Part shown: positions 8,555 to 19,675 of the stretch, piece after piece
How positions within the stretch are numbered: position 1 is the first letter of the stretch
How the letters are laid out: every line of letters begins with the position of its first letter
NCBI GenBank assembly: GCA_049999765.1
Contig: JBNGIQ010007190.1
Coordinates: 11,576-35,565 of the forward strand
Direction: 5' to 3'
DNA: 23,990 nucleotides
Source: Phaeoceros laevis
Taxonomy: Eukaryota > Anthocerotophyta > Anthocerotopsida > Notothyladales
Position numbers and translations under genes: made by a program
The notes under the pieces: model-generated
What the model was told of the DNA's origin: nothing
What the model saw: only the letters and a program-made list of their open reading frames with translations
Databases searched by the model: none

Positions 8555-11281
8555 TCAAGAACACAGCTCGAGGACGGATACACATTCGATGTGGGGAGTG
8601 TGGGGAAACATATCCACGGGCAAGACGCTAGCTAATCGGTAGCAGCCGATGATTCCTGCAGTAGCCTGCGCGACGAACGAACACAGTTGAGTGACTAATA
8701 AGTCATTCTAAGGGTGAACACGAGTTCGAACAGAGACATGAGCTTACTTCTCCATGGCATAAAAGGTCCAGATCCCGTGCTAGCGTTGCAGGATTACAAG
8801 ATACATAGACAATCCTGGGAGCCCTCAGTTTCAACAAAAACTTAACGAGCTTGATATGCAGACCTGGCCTGTTAGGATCTGCCAAAGACATCTATATTCA
8901 GCTTTTGACTGATCAAACGAGGATACTTCATAACAACACTAGGAAGGCAATGTACCTATCACAACAACGTTGGGTTGGGGGAGATCTTTCCCAAAATCTG
9001 ATGTCAGCTTGTTGAGGTCTCCTTCAACAAAGGTTGCATTGTGGATGCCATTCCTCTTGGCATTTCTCCGCGCATCTGCTACTGCTTCTGGCACTAACTC
9101 ATAGCCATATACATGCTTCACTCTGCATGTATCCTGATATTATCACTTTGTGATCCGGAGCAACAAATAATGCAGTGAAGGGCAGGACACAGGTGAGTTT
9201 TAACACAAACTTCACGATGTAATTACTTACTTCTCAGCCATCGTTAATCCAATTGTTCCGGTGCCACAAAAAAGATCTAGAAGTATTTCACTTCCATTTC
9301 CCTGGAGCTTGCATGCATCCTGAACAAGCCTGTACAGCACCTCAGCCTGCCCCATGTGAGTTGTTAGACGCAATTTGATCGAAATTTGTACCGGCCCATC
9401 ACAGTTGGAGGTCAGAAAGAAATACATACCTGGGCTGTATTTGGTTGGAAGAAAGAGCTTGACGATATCTGAAATACTAGTCCGCAGAGAGTCTCAGTAA
9501 TTGTTCTCCTTCCATGGAGCAGATGCTCTTGCTCACCAAATGAGGTGTTCCCCAGTGAGGAATTGACATTGTTGATCACGCTCACCTATTGCATGTCCAT
9601 ATCCAAGTAGTGTTGGATTCAGGTAGAAGCGCCTTTGCTTGGTCACGAATCCTAAAACAATGTAATTGACGTGCCGGATTCACCTCTACTGAGAACTCAA
9701 CGAACGATAGGGTACAAGCTTACCACTTGTGGGAACGCTGCCACCATCTGGGCAACAAATGGTTGCAACACCTCTGGCTTATGTTCTCTTGTCACAATGA
9801 CGACCATGAGTTCCATCTCTTCAGTTTCACAGTTCCTGGGAAACGATTTCATAGCGTAATGTCTCAGAACCCCTCAAGATATCGACCAAGAATCATGTGT
9901 CACTCTACATTCACTCTACCTGCCAGACCGAATCATCAGATGCCTCAGGAAGCCGTCTTTAATCTGCTCATCATATGCTGACATATCAGGGAGATGGTCT
10001 TGACAATATCTGTGCACAGATGCCAGAACCTGCACAAGTACAGACCTTCACAGGGTGCTTCCTGGATCAATCGATGGCAGCAGTTTGGAGTAACGGTTGA
10101 GAACGTACTTCATTTGCAACCTCTTGCTGCAAGAGACACCTCTTGATGGAGATAATTTTATCAAATCGACCAGGTGCATGAAGACCTAAACCAAACCCGC
10201 GTTCCGAAAGATCCCTCTTCTCCTCTGATTCTTTCTGGAATCGCACATTTGTTGGAGGTGACTTCTGGAAAACGTCTTCAGGTATCCACTCCTGCGTGCC
10301 GAAGGAGAACTCCATCTACATGCCCTCTACAGATGAGTACGACCACAGTTAACACACATTGCTAGAATTTGTGGGGTATCAGAACCTACGAGGAGTTAGG
10401 TGTGACGACCAACAAAGCCAAAGCTTAGACAGGCTCCAACCGATGACCGAAACTGGAATGAGACGATTTCAAAATCCGTCCAGCAGCCATATTTCCTAGT
10501 CTCAAATACGAGCACACGAACCTTATTGCGGTAATGGTATTGGACTTCGCAGGGGACAATGGGGCTGACATAAGGCTTATCGGGGCTGTCCGCAGGGCTC
10601 ATCCCGAATCTTCCAACCCGAACAATCAGGTCCTGCACCTGCTCATGCTTGGCATGCAATTGCGCACTGTAGGCCAGATTCTGTGTCTTGCAACCACCGC
10701 AGTTTCCAAAATACTGGCAAGGAGCGTCAACCGCATGGTGATGTGGAGATAGCGTTTTCACCTTGTAGGCCTGCATCCACACAACCTTCAAAAAGTTACA
10801 GACGCCAACATTGGTACTGTGGATTCAGAAGACAAAAAAACTTGCAATTCCGCCTCACATGAGCAAATCCACGTTTCCTCTCGACAATGCGAGCAATCAA
10901 GCGCTCTCCCGGCAACGCTCGTTCGCACAAAACCACAAACCCAGTGTCGGCAACTTTGCACACTCCCTTTCCCTTAAATGCCAAACTCTCGCAAACGAGC
11001 TCCAAGTCCTGCCCCTTTCGCGGAAAATACGACTTCGAACGTTGTCTGATGGCTGCGGTCTCTTGCTCCACAGTCACGATGCCACCATCGTCCGTGTCCA
11101 GCACAGATGCTGCACTAGCGCCTGCATCGGCTCCCTCGATGCTCGTGTTCACTGTGCCGCTAGAGTACTGAAGAGGGCAGAGGTAGGTGCAAGTATGTGC
11201 ACCAGCTGGCCGGTTCAAACCGGCGACGCCACGCCTACCTGAAGTCACAAGCGCATGGAATTGCAGCCTCACCGCTGCCAT
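8555..11281 (-). CDS. TrmA/RumA-type RNA uracil-5 methyltransferase, ten exons
   Basis: Makes 5-methyluridine in tRNA or rRNA using SAM; the closest plant relative is probably the Arabidopsis At3g21300 type, likely organellar. Exons in gene order: 11281-10859, 10770-10522, 10315-10109, 10029-9920, 9835-9724, 9585-9430, 9346-9231, 9122-8956, 8878-8748, 8665-8555. All phases match and give 593 residues. Motifs: TRAM-like RNA-binding domain (about 80-142), iron-sulfur cysteines C159, C165, C168 ([10 protein letters not shown]) and C284 (IKRC), the YRNK|MEFSFG junction, SAM loop [12 protein letters not shown] (about 442-453), DPNRPG, nucleophile C541 in [10 protein letters not shown], and the C-terminal [11 protein letters not shown] with base E584. 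ATG 11281 is the first ATG in frame, and an arginine-rich leader suggests import into an organelle. The first intron uses donor CAT|GTGAGG; this placement keeps the family spacing. All catalytic residues are present. Confidence 0.95.
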
Positions 11282-11955
11282 GGACACAACTGGGCTCCGA
11301 GGATTGAACAAGACGAGCTTGCATGACAAGCAGCTCAAGCAAGCAGGTCGGCAGGACCTGTCAAGCCCGATTAGGGCTCACAATCCACAAAGTGTCCGCA
11401 CTCCGAAGTTGTGTCCGGGCCCGCCTCCAGTGTCCGCGTACCATGGCAACCTCCCTTTCACAAGGGGTCGGGTACCCTCTCGATCAGTTCGGGGGACCAC
11501 TGCCAGGGGCGAAGGTCTCGGGAGTCCCCCAGCATAGCGACAAGTGGCGAAACTGCCTACTTCGCCACCTGGGAATTACGCCCGGCCACAACTCTGCCTA
11601 CAAAACTCGGGTACCACCTTTGGACCACTGAACCATATCTCCAAATACACTGTTGGTACGTACAACTACAGCCGGACGCATACCCTCGCTATAGCCGAGA
11701 TATACGGCAGCCAAGTGAAAAAAGCCGGGGTTAGTTTGCAGACTGCCTGAGCTAGAAGAGGCTCCCGAGTCCCGATCTATGGTCCCGATCTATGTGTGTT
11801 CGCTGATGGTGCCGACTCTGATGAGAGACAAAAAGTACATTGCGATACAGGTACACTGTTACAGGGCTCGTTGACCGCGGCACGGCCGGGAGTCCGGGAC
11901 TTCTTGTTTTGTACAAACCCATCAGTTACAAGTTCGGTCCTGGACTCATGGGCCT
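11282..11955. other. 3' flank of anthranilate synthase gene and promoter of the m5U methyltransferase
   Basis: Noncoding between two minus-strand genes in tandem. Small items seen: an 8-base-stem hairpin GTGGCGAA...TTCGCCAC (about 11547-11572) and a 13-base tandem repeat TCCCGATCTATGG at 11770. Several open frames cross it, but none carries a motif. Confidence 0.5.
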
Positions 11956-13605
11956 TCAAAGTTGTGCTGCAGCCCCTCCCTTTAGAGCAGCAAACCGGTC
12001 GAGACCCTTAACAAAGTTCTCGACAATCTTCATACCATTTTCCGTGATAATGCTTTCAGGATGGAACTGGACACCCTGTCACCAAGACAATACAACATCA
12101 AACCACAGGACATGGCAATGAGATAAGAAACCGAAGAGGACCTGGACACTACCTCTATGTGTCTGTATTTCTTATGTCGGACACCCATTACAAGATCATC
12201 TTCCGTCCATGCTGTTATCTCCAGTTCATCAGAAGGAAAGGTCGCCTTATCGATCACCAAGCTGTGGTAGCGACAAGCTACAAACGGACTGCACAAACAT
12301 TACAGAACATACCAACACACAACTCAGACGTTGTAGCCCCGCCTTGTCCAGCAGTGCAACAAACAAACGAACTAAAAGAAGCCCCTTGGCCAGATTTGCG
12401 TACTTGGGAAGACCAGTCATAAGCCCATCTGCACTGTCATTGTGATAAACCAATGACGTCTTTCCGTGCATCACACCGTTTGGGGCTCGGACTACATTAC
12501 CTGGCATATCCTTTGAGAAACACATCAGTTGAGTGTCCTGCAAGAATGAGCTACTATGAAGAAGAATTATGATCCAAAAGATTGCAAACATACCACCAAA
12601 AGCCTCCCCCATGCACTGCAACCCCATGCAGACTCCGAATAGAGGAATTGTTGGTCCCAGTTTCAGCACGGTCTCAAGAGATATCCCAGAATCCTGCGGA
12701 GCGCCTGGAGATTGAGGAGTCAGTCAGCTGAAATGAAGGTAATTCTCACATGGACTTGTTAAACAGAAGAGGCATAGACTCCATGACAACCTGGGCCAGG
12801 GGATATCAAAATTCCTCGCGGATTCCTCCTAGAAGAGCCACAGACAGTCGAGGCAGCAACAAGTGTTACTCATCCTGCACCGAAGGGAAAGCTACACGGA
12901 TTGTGCCAGATATCACAAAGGTAACATATACATACAAACCTGGCAATCTCGTCAACAGAAAGCTCATCATTTCTGTAAACCTCGAACAGGCACTTCAGAT
13001 CGCCCAAATACTGCAGATATACGTTATGGGAGTGAATATATCAGATGCTAGGATAACCTTCAACTTAGGCTGATCCCGGAACTTGAAAGGGCAATGCCAG
13101 AGACAGGATACAATCAGGTGAACCAAGAAGGAGCTTCTTCTAGTGCATATCGACCAAGCTTCTCAATCAACTGCGATCAGTCTGCACCTGACAGAGGTTG
13201 TACGTGAAGCTGTCATAATTGTCAATGACAATAACAGGACGTATGGTTTTGGTGTCGGGAACCAACCCGTCCAAATTGTTGCCAACGCCCGGAGTAAGCC
13301 GCTCCGAAGCCGTGTCTGTTGCTGTGGCGACAACTCTCAGACCAATCACGGGGGACGCCTGACTCCCTGCGGAAACACGGAGGGATCAATTACGGGAGAG
13401 AGCAAGCCCGATCTCCAATTCACACCTCGGTCCACAGAACCAACAAAGCTTGGACCTTACATCAAGAGCGGAAGCGCAATTGAGCGGCCGCCTCACCTCT
13501 GCAAGCGACCTGCTTGAAAACAGCTCCTCGGAAGGCAGAGCTAAGCTTGGAAGTTGGTCCCACAAACTTCACTCCCACGGTGCCTGCAACGGTTGCTGTT
13601 GCCAT
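11956..13605 (-). CDS. ASB1: Anthranilate synthase beta subunit (glutamine amidotransferase), eight exons
   Basis: Releases ammonia from glutamine for the alpha subunit, the first committed step of tryptophan synthesis, in plastids. Exons in gene order: 13605-13497, 13366-13188, 13010-12940, 12828-12791, 12704-12594, 12500-12404, 12288-12153, 12075-11956. Phases agree throughout and give 286 residues. The first exon encodes a Ser/Ala/Lys/Arg-rich transit peptide. Then come [45 protein letters not shown] with catalytic Cys158, APNGVMHGK, the RYHSLVI loop and GVQFHPES with catalytic His252 and Glu254. This is a class I amidotransferase with an intact triad. Exon 4 is only 38 bases. The alpha subunit is not in the window. 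The gene is divergent from the EMB1703-like gene. The symbol follows Arabidopsis naming by homology. Confidence 0.96.
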
Positions 13606-13968
13606 GCTCACATCTGTGCCTTGATCCCCCTTCCTTCCTCACGAGGTTACGCTCTCGCTCCCGCAGCACCCTGTCGCAGTCGGGAGAGTATGCAGGAAAA
13701 AATCCACAGCGCAATGCCGCAACAATGGCGCCAGGGATGGCTTTAGGCAGGTCTGACGGAAGAGAGGCCAGCCGCCTTCTCCTCCTCAGCTCCCGCTTGG
13801 AGTAAAATAAGGAGGGAAGGGGGACTCATTTAGGATCCTTGGCTAAACACCCATGAATAAAGTTAGGTTTGGGTTTCCGTCTGCAGGGTTTAGCAACTGT
13901 CTGGTTTCTATTGTCTGTCCTGCCATTAGGACCGATAAGGTTCAGGTCGTCGTCCAGTGCCTGCCACC
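13606..13968. promoter_or_regulatory. Shared divergent promoter region
   Basis: Only 363 bases separate the start codons of the anthranilate synthase beta gene (minus) and the EMB1703-like gene (plus), so both promoters and 5'UTRs must lie here. A partial telo-box (TAAACCCT on the minus strand, near 13886-13893) is present. No clear TATA box was picked out. Both products are predicted to be plastid proteins. Confidence 0.6.
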
Positions 13969-16900
13969 ATGTTGGCTAGGTCCTTGGCAGTGGTAGGTGT
14001 GCTAGAAGAGAGCTCTTCCATGTCCACCATGAATTTTGTTAGGATCTCAGTTTCCTTGTCATCGTGCATGCCTGCCCTCAGCAGCAGGCAACAATTTTGT
14101 AGAAGTAGCGGTGTCGTTGGACGGTGCGGTGTCAGGAATTTGAAGACATCTGTCGGGTCGAGGCGCAATTTTGGCGCAACTCTTGTGTCTCATCCTGGGC
14201 TCTCGCTAGGGTGCAATCCGAGGCGGGGACGCAGGATTCTGGTAAGAGCGAAAGAGACTGGAAGCTCAAATGCTGAACAGGAGGATGGGAGCAGGACTGA
14301 GGGAAATGTTCGGAGCCAGGAGGCTGTGCCACCAGAGGCTGCGAGCGAACCCGCTGTCGAGGCTGTAACTGAAGACGTTGTTCCTGCGGATCCTGCTAAT
14401 CCTGCAGATGAGGCTGAGTGGGTAAAACTGCGGGATCGTTTTGTCAGCACTTTGGGCCAGCTTAAGGAACAGCAAACACTGTACAGGCAAGATGTTGATT
14501 ACTGGGGGCTTGGCACTAGTCCGATTTTCACTGTCTATCAGGATGCAAACGATCAGGTTACCAGAGTAGAGGTAAATCATGACGAAATTCTGCGTAGAAC
14601 TGGATTGGAGCCGAGTCTGCCGCAGTTGGATGATGAGAACTTAAGGGCAGAGGCCGACTCGAAGTTGGCTCGGGCGCACGTTATGGCTGGGGAGATAGAG
14701 GCAGGTCTTAGGGACGCTCCCGTAGGGAGCACTATCTATGAGTTTAAGAAGGAGCAGCAGGCTGTAGGCAAGGAACTCGGGGCTGGTGGGGTACCCGCGG
14801 GTAGAGGAGGGCTTATGTCCCTTGTTGGTCAAGCAGGGGATCTAGTGAGCAGGACACCTCCTTGGGCGAGGCAGACGTTTTTTGGTTTTATGTTCATATA
14901 TTTGTTTTTCATAGTGTGGGGGGCTCGTGCTCTTGTAAGTGAAGAGCTCCAGAAAAAGCAAGAGGAAGAGGATCAGAAGGAAAGGGAGGAGAGGCTCTTG
15001 AAGAGGAAAGAACTGAGGTCCCAGGATGGAAAGGAAGTGGACGGCACTACTGTAGGACAGGATGGAGCAGGGGGCTCCACCAATCCAGTTTTTGGTAGCG
15101 GAGGAGGAATAGATGCTCAAGCTTTCAGGCGATTTAGACCAGATATTGACAAGGACGAATTCAGGAAAAAGGTTGAGCACATTCAAGCCATGGCAAGGCA
15201 AGCTAGGCTCTCAGAAAAAGAGAGGTCCCACTCTGATCCAGGAAATGATGAATTTAATGACGACGTGGCTGATGACGTTGGGGATGAAGTGGAGGATGCT
15301 CGAGAGAAGCAACCAACTACGTTGGCTGCAGGGGGGTTGGGGAATAGCGGATCAAATTGGTCTTCTCTGGACAAAGCCGGAGTCAATGGTAGTGCAAGTG
15401 GAGTTTTCAAGAATCTAAATGGGAATCCGCAGGACTTTGACGGTACTGTGAGAGATGAGGCGACGAATTTCGGTTAGCCCGATATTTTCTTTCGATTCCT
15501 CATGACATTCAAGGATGTGACTCAAGCATGGGGACTTTTGTAGCTGACTTCAGAAAGTCGCTGCTGTTGTGTAGATTTTTTGGGGTGTGTTCCTCATGAG
15601 TGTTATGCATATTCCATGGCAAGTTAGTCCTGTTTGTTGATTTTATTGCTGCTAGCAGAAGTCAAGATCAGTCTCGTGACTGTATGGTCATTTGCAGAGC
15701 TTTAACCATTGCTTTCCAGTTTTTTCCAGTCATATATGTGCTGTATGCGAATATCAAACCCCAGATAGGTTTCCCTGACGCAGGACACAGTGTGAGCGAA
15801 GACCAGTTGAAGATTTTAGCTAATAGACTGCATGATGTGCATCGCCTTGGTGCAGACACATGGAGCAAATCCAACACAATGGATCCACTTCCCACTTTTC
15901 CCAGCAAAGGAGTAGAAAGTGTTGTATTAGAATATGTCTCACAAACAGTGCCTAAGGATGGCACTGTTTCCAGTGAGGAGGTGGCTGTTCGGCTAGAAGA
16001 TTCAGTGGATGAGAAAGAGGAGGAGGCAAAGTTGGAGAGTGATGCACAAGCACCTAATGGGGCAATAAATAGAACTCCTTACCCCGTTGAAGAAGGAAAT
16101 GGTGGTACTGAACCCGAAGCCCAAGCAGAGGGCCAGGAGCTCAGTACATTGGGCAACACAGGATATAGTCAGTATCCAAATGAAAACATGTCATCAGCAC
16201 GAGCAAATGGCAAGGTGGGTGGCTTTCGTAGTATGTCTCGAGGGTCCAGGCCTAAGGTGATCATCTCTGTAGAAGAAGCAAGAGCAAGAATTGCTGCAAA
16301 GAAGGCTAAACGAGGTGGAAGATATTCCAATTCAGGTGATGAGCACGAGCCTGCAATTGGTAGACAAGAGAGAAATAGGAGAGCAGGAACGGATATTTCA
16401 GCCTCAAGAGAAGGAATTGACGTTGATAAAACATCGCCGTATCAAGCCAAAACCAATAAATTTCTGGATGGAGATGCAGTAGAGGCACAGGATTTGGCGA
16501 CATTGCATGATGAACCTACAGAAGACAGACTCGGAGAGTCGGAAAGTAGAGACCAAGCTGTGTGGCCATCTTTGTCAGAAGAAGTAGAAGACAGTGTTGC
16601 TGTGGACAGAATAAGCCGACTAGATGCATTGATGCAGTCGGTAGTTGATGATCTTTGGGAAGCCACTGAAAGGCTGCACAAACCTAAACCAGCCGCAGAT
16701 AGCAGTGCCCCTGTGGCTGCAGAGCAAAACGAGGTGGCTGCTGAAGGCAAAAAGGGAGATACAGACAAGGCTGATGAGGAGGGTACGCCAGGTCTGACAA
16801 CTGAGGAGAAAGAGGAGCTAACTTGGATGCGAGATGACGTCCTGAGGGAGATAGTCTTCAAAGTGCAGGCAAACGAGCAAGCTGGCCGTGATCCATTTGA

Positions 16901-18607
16901 GGGTCTAAATTCTGAGGATGAAGCCCGGTTCTTCAGAGGCTTGGAGAGGAAGTTTGAGAGGGAAGGTGACGTGGTGAAGCGATGGATTGAAGAACGTGTG
17001 GAGAACCTGGACTATGGCAAAGGTAGGGGGACCAAGCCAAAAACTGTTTTTTGTTCTTTGACGTTGAATGAGATGTGTTTGTTTCTTGGTCTTGACTATG
17101 ACAAAAGCAAGGGTATGAAGGCAGAAGCTGTTGATTGTTGTTTGACGGCATATAAGATGTGTTAGTTCAGTCTCGTCCTGGTTGATGCAGGACAATTATG
17201 ACTTTTGCATAGTGTCCAGTGCACCCGTGCGAGTCTGCAAAAGCAGAAAATTCTCTTAGCAGCAGGCTTCACGAGTTCTGCTGATTTTGCACTTTTAGGT
17301 CCCATTGGCGTTGATGACCCACCTGAGAAATATCAGCTCAGATGGAAGGGTGATCCCCCAAAGAGGTCAGAATTTCTTAAGAAATTCCATGAGGACCGAC
17401 TGCGAATCCTTGAGGAAGCTAATGCAAGGGTGGGGCCATCTGAGGCGGCTAAGACTGACGCAGATGATAGCGTACTTGAATCAGAAGGCAAAGATGGTGA
17501 GAAGGGTGATGGTAGGGGCACGTCTTCAGCCAGTTCAAGTAGCCAAGCCAAGACCCAGAAAGTCAAATCCCAATCGCCAGACCAATCCTCTGGGAAGAGT
17601 ACTTCTGAGGCCAGAAAAAGTGTAGTCACAGCAGCAGGAAAGCCAAAAGAAGTTCAACAAAACTTTGAACACACAAAGAGGTGGAGTAGAGAGTTGCGAA
17701 GGAAGTATGAGATGGAAAAGGACCCTGAAACAAAGGCGATCATAAAGGAGATCGGGCAGGATTTGGATAGATGGATTACCGATGATGAAGTTTTACGGGC
17801 AGAGTCTCTGCTTTCTCAAGGAGCTGAAGGAGAGAGTGAATACGTGAAAATTGCTTATGAGAAGACAAAGGAGAAAATTAAGCAACAGCGGGAGAAATTT
17901 GGTCAGGAGGCCATGGTAGCCAAGTATAGAGAGTACAAGCCGCAGAAGGAGAATGAGTTGTGGTGGCTGGATCTGCCGTTTGTAGTGGTAAGTGTGGGAG
18001 CTTGCATCCTTGTTCTTGTTGCTTTTGGAGTGAGGTCACCGGTAATTGGTTGACATACTTGGGTTTCAATGCAGTGTATAGGTATGCAAAGAGTGAGCGA
18101 TGGTGAAACAGAAGAAGGCATCTTTTCTTTAGACCTGTCTCCAGGTCTGGAAGGAACTGGAAAGGTGATGAGGACGCCACATACGGTTGCATTCCAGGAT
18201 CGTACTGAAGCAACCCAGTTTTTGTACATGATGAAGTCCCAGTCAGATCCAGATCTGGCTTCTGCAGAGCTTGTCCCAATGGCCCCAAAGGTGAACAATC
18301 TTGCTGTTCTTGTTGCGTGAGAAAAATTGATTGTGTGTGAAGTCTTTGGTGACAGCAGATGAGTACTTACCTCATCTGGTGGATGCCTCAGGAGCTGTAC
18401 AAGGATGCCAAGGCAGATGGGTATAATGTACTTGTGTTGAAGAAGGGTCAACTCCAGCTCACTCCTGGACAGGCCTTTGAAGAGGTAGAGAGTAGGATTG
18501 TGGAAATCGGATGCAGTAAGTACTGGGATGAGGTCTTGCGCGAGCGCTCCATTGACATGAATGCAGTGCTTGATGAAGGATTGGGCTACGGGCGGTCTTC
18601 TATGTAA
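13969..18607 (+). CDS. EMB1703: EMB1703-like plastid protein, five exons
   Basis: Orthologue of Arabidopsis EMBRYO DEFECTIVE 1703 (At3g61780), a plastid protein needed for embryo development; its biochemical role is not known to me. Exons: 13969-~15472, ~15784-17022, 17299-17987, 18075-18290, 18392-18607, about 1287 residues. ATG 13969 lies in a strong context (GCCACCATG) and opens a Ser/Arg-rich transit peptide. One membrane segment (FFGFMFIYLFFIVW, about 301-322) is followed by a charged coil, then FRKKVEHIQAMARQAR, VIISVEEARARI, a long acidic disordered stretch, and the family core WMRDDVLREIVFKVQANEQAGRDPF (split here as WMRDDVLREIVFKV and NEQAGRDPF), VENLDYG, HTKRWSRELR, DLDRWITDDEV, NELWWLDLPF, ELYKDAKADGYNV and DEVLRERSID. 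Junctions 2-4 are supported by phase and family alignment. Junction 1 is uncertain: donors near 15442 or 15472, acceptors near 15730, 15784 or 15820 all fit in phase. Confidence 0.9.
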
Positions 18608-18798
18608 GATTGTGTATATTAGTGTACGAGTTGCAAATAGTTTGCATAAACCCCCGGGGGTGTTGCAGCCGAAGCTGTCTTGCTGGCTCTTGCAAGGTGA
18701 CACGGTGACATAGAAAATTTTACACATGTCCCTGAATGGGTCACAGCGTTTTTGTGTCGCTAAGAAATCCCTTCCAAATCGACCTACCTAAACTCTCT

Positions 18799-19675
18799 TC
18801 AAGGGGGTAGGGGAGGTCCATACAGGGAAGGATTCCCGGCAAAACTGGATTCCGGGAAACCTGCCAGTGAGTCGGGAATTCTACCGCTAAGTGTGTTGTT
18901 GTTCAGCAAGAGAGCGCTGAGTTGCTGCTGTCCGACGTTCAGCGAATAGGGAATAACGCCACTCAGATGGTTCTGGTCCAGCTGAAGCACCTTGAGGAAC
19001 TTGAGGCTGCCGAGCGTTGGCGGGATGGAGCCTGAGATCGAGCTCAACCTAATGATCAACGTCTGCATACATGTGCACCGAACAAAAACCGAAAACGTCA
19101 ATTGACCGCCCCCTCAACCCAGGCTGAGCAGAATTGTTGGGCCAGCAAAACAAACTGTGCACTAGCTAGTCTACCTCCAGGTTGGTGAGGTTCCCGAAGG
19201 CCAGCGGAATGGAGCCAGAGAGCTGGCTGCGCTCGGGAGGGGAGCTGGCCGTGGAATTGTCCTGCCAGCCCCCAAGCCGCAAGTCCCTGAGCGAGGTGAG
19301 GCGGGCCAAAGAGGGCGGCACGGCGCCGTTGAAGCGGTTGCCCTGGAGCCTGAGCACCTCCAGCGCCGGCAGCTCCCCTTCTTCGATTGCGGGCAGCGAG
19401 CCGGTGAGGTTGATCCCCTCCAACACGAGCTGCACCACCTCCCCCCCAGCATTGCAAGTCACGCCCTTGAAGCCGCAGCAGTTGCCTCCGCTCTGCCAGG
19501 ACCCGAGCTGGCCGGCAGGGTCCGACACCGCTTCCTTGAACGCCAAGAGCGCGTCCAGGTCGCGGGCGACGCACGACCCCGGTGGCCCCTGAGCCTGTGC
19601 CTCCAGCGCCAGCAGAGCTGACATCGCCAAGACCCATACCACCAGCTGCTTAAACCCTGCGCTTCCGTGCTCCAT
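18799..19675 (-). CDS. Small secreted leucine-rich-repeat protein, two exons
   Basis: Extracellular LRR protein of unknown ligand; 254 residues from exons 19675-19175 and 19062-18799, joined in phase 0 inside an LRR (NLE|TLIIRLSS), with donor GTAGAC and acceptor TATGCAG. It has a signal peptide (1-28, core VVWVLAMSALLALEAQA), an LRR N-terminal cap with CCGFKGVTC, then about six plant-type repeats (GSIPP, LSGVIP, LSGRIPD). It ends at ESSFAGNPSLYGPPLPP. That closing motif normally reads GNPxLCGxPLP just before the membrane segment of receptor kinases; here the cysteine is tyrosine and a stop follows with no membrane segment or kinase in any frame downstream. It may be a DRT100/PGIP-like secreted protein or a receptor that lost its C-terminal half. 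Its 3' end faces the EMB1703-like gene, 191 bases away. Confidence 0.85.

Noticed and set aside
8239-8631. 130-codon plus-strand frame
   Set aside because: It runs through hAT repeat DNA and antisense to the last exon of the m5U methyltransferase; it has no domain.
9586-9723. Open peptide [19 protein letters not shown] on the minus strand considered as an m5U methyltransferase exon
   Set aside because: It is out of phase with the neighbouring exons, and the family sequence runs directly from FPQV to [10 protein letters not shown], so this is intron.
11282-11338. N-terminal extension of the m5U methyltransferase
   Set aside because: The frame is open, but the only possible initiator upstream of 11281 is TTG; the first ATG is at 11281.
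17903-18727. 274-codon minus-strand frame
   Set aside because: It is antisense to three EMB1703-like exons and their introns, and shows no recognisable motif.
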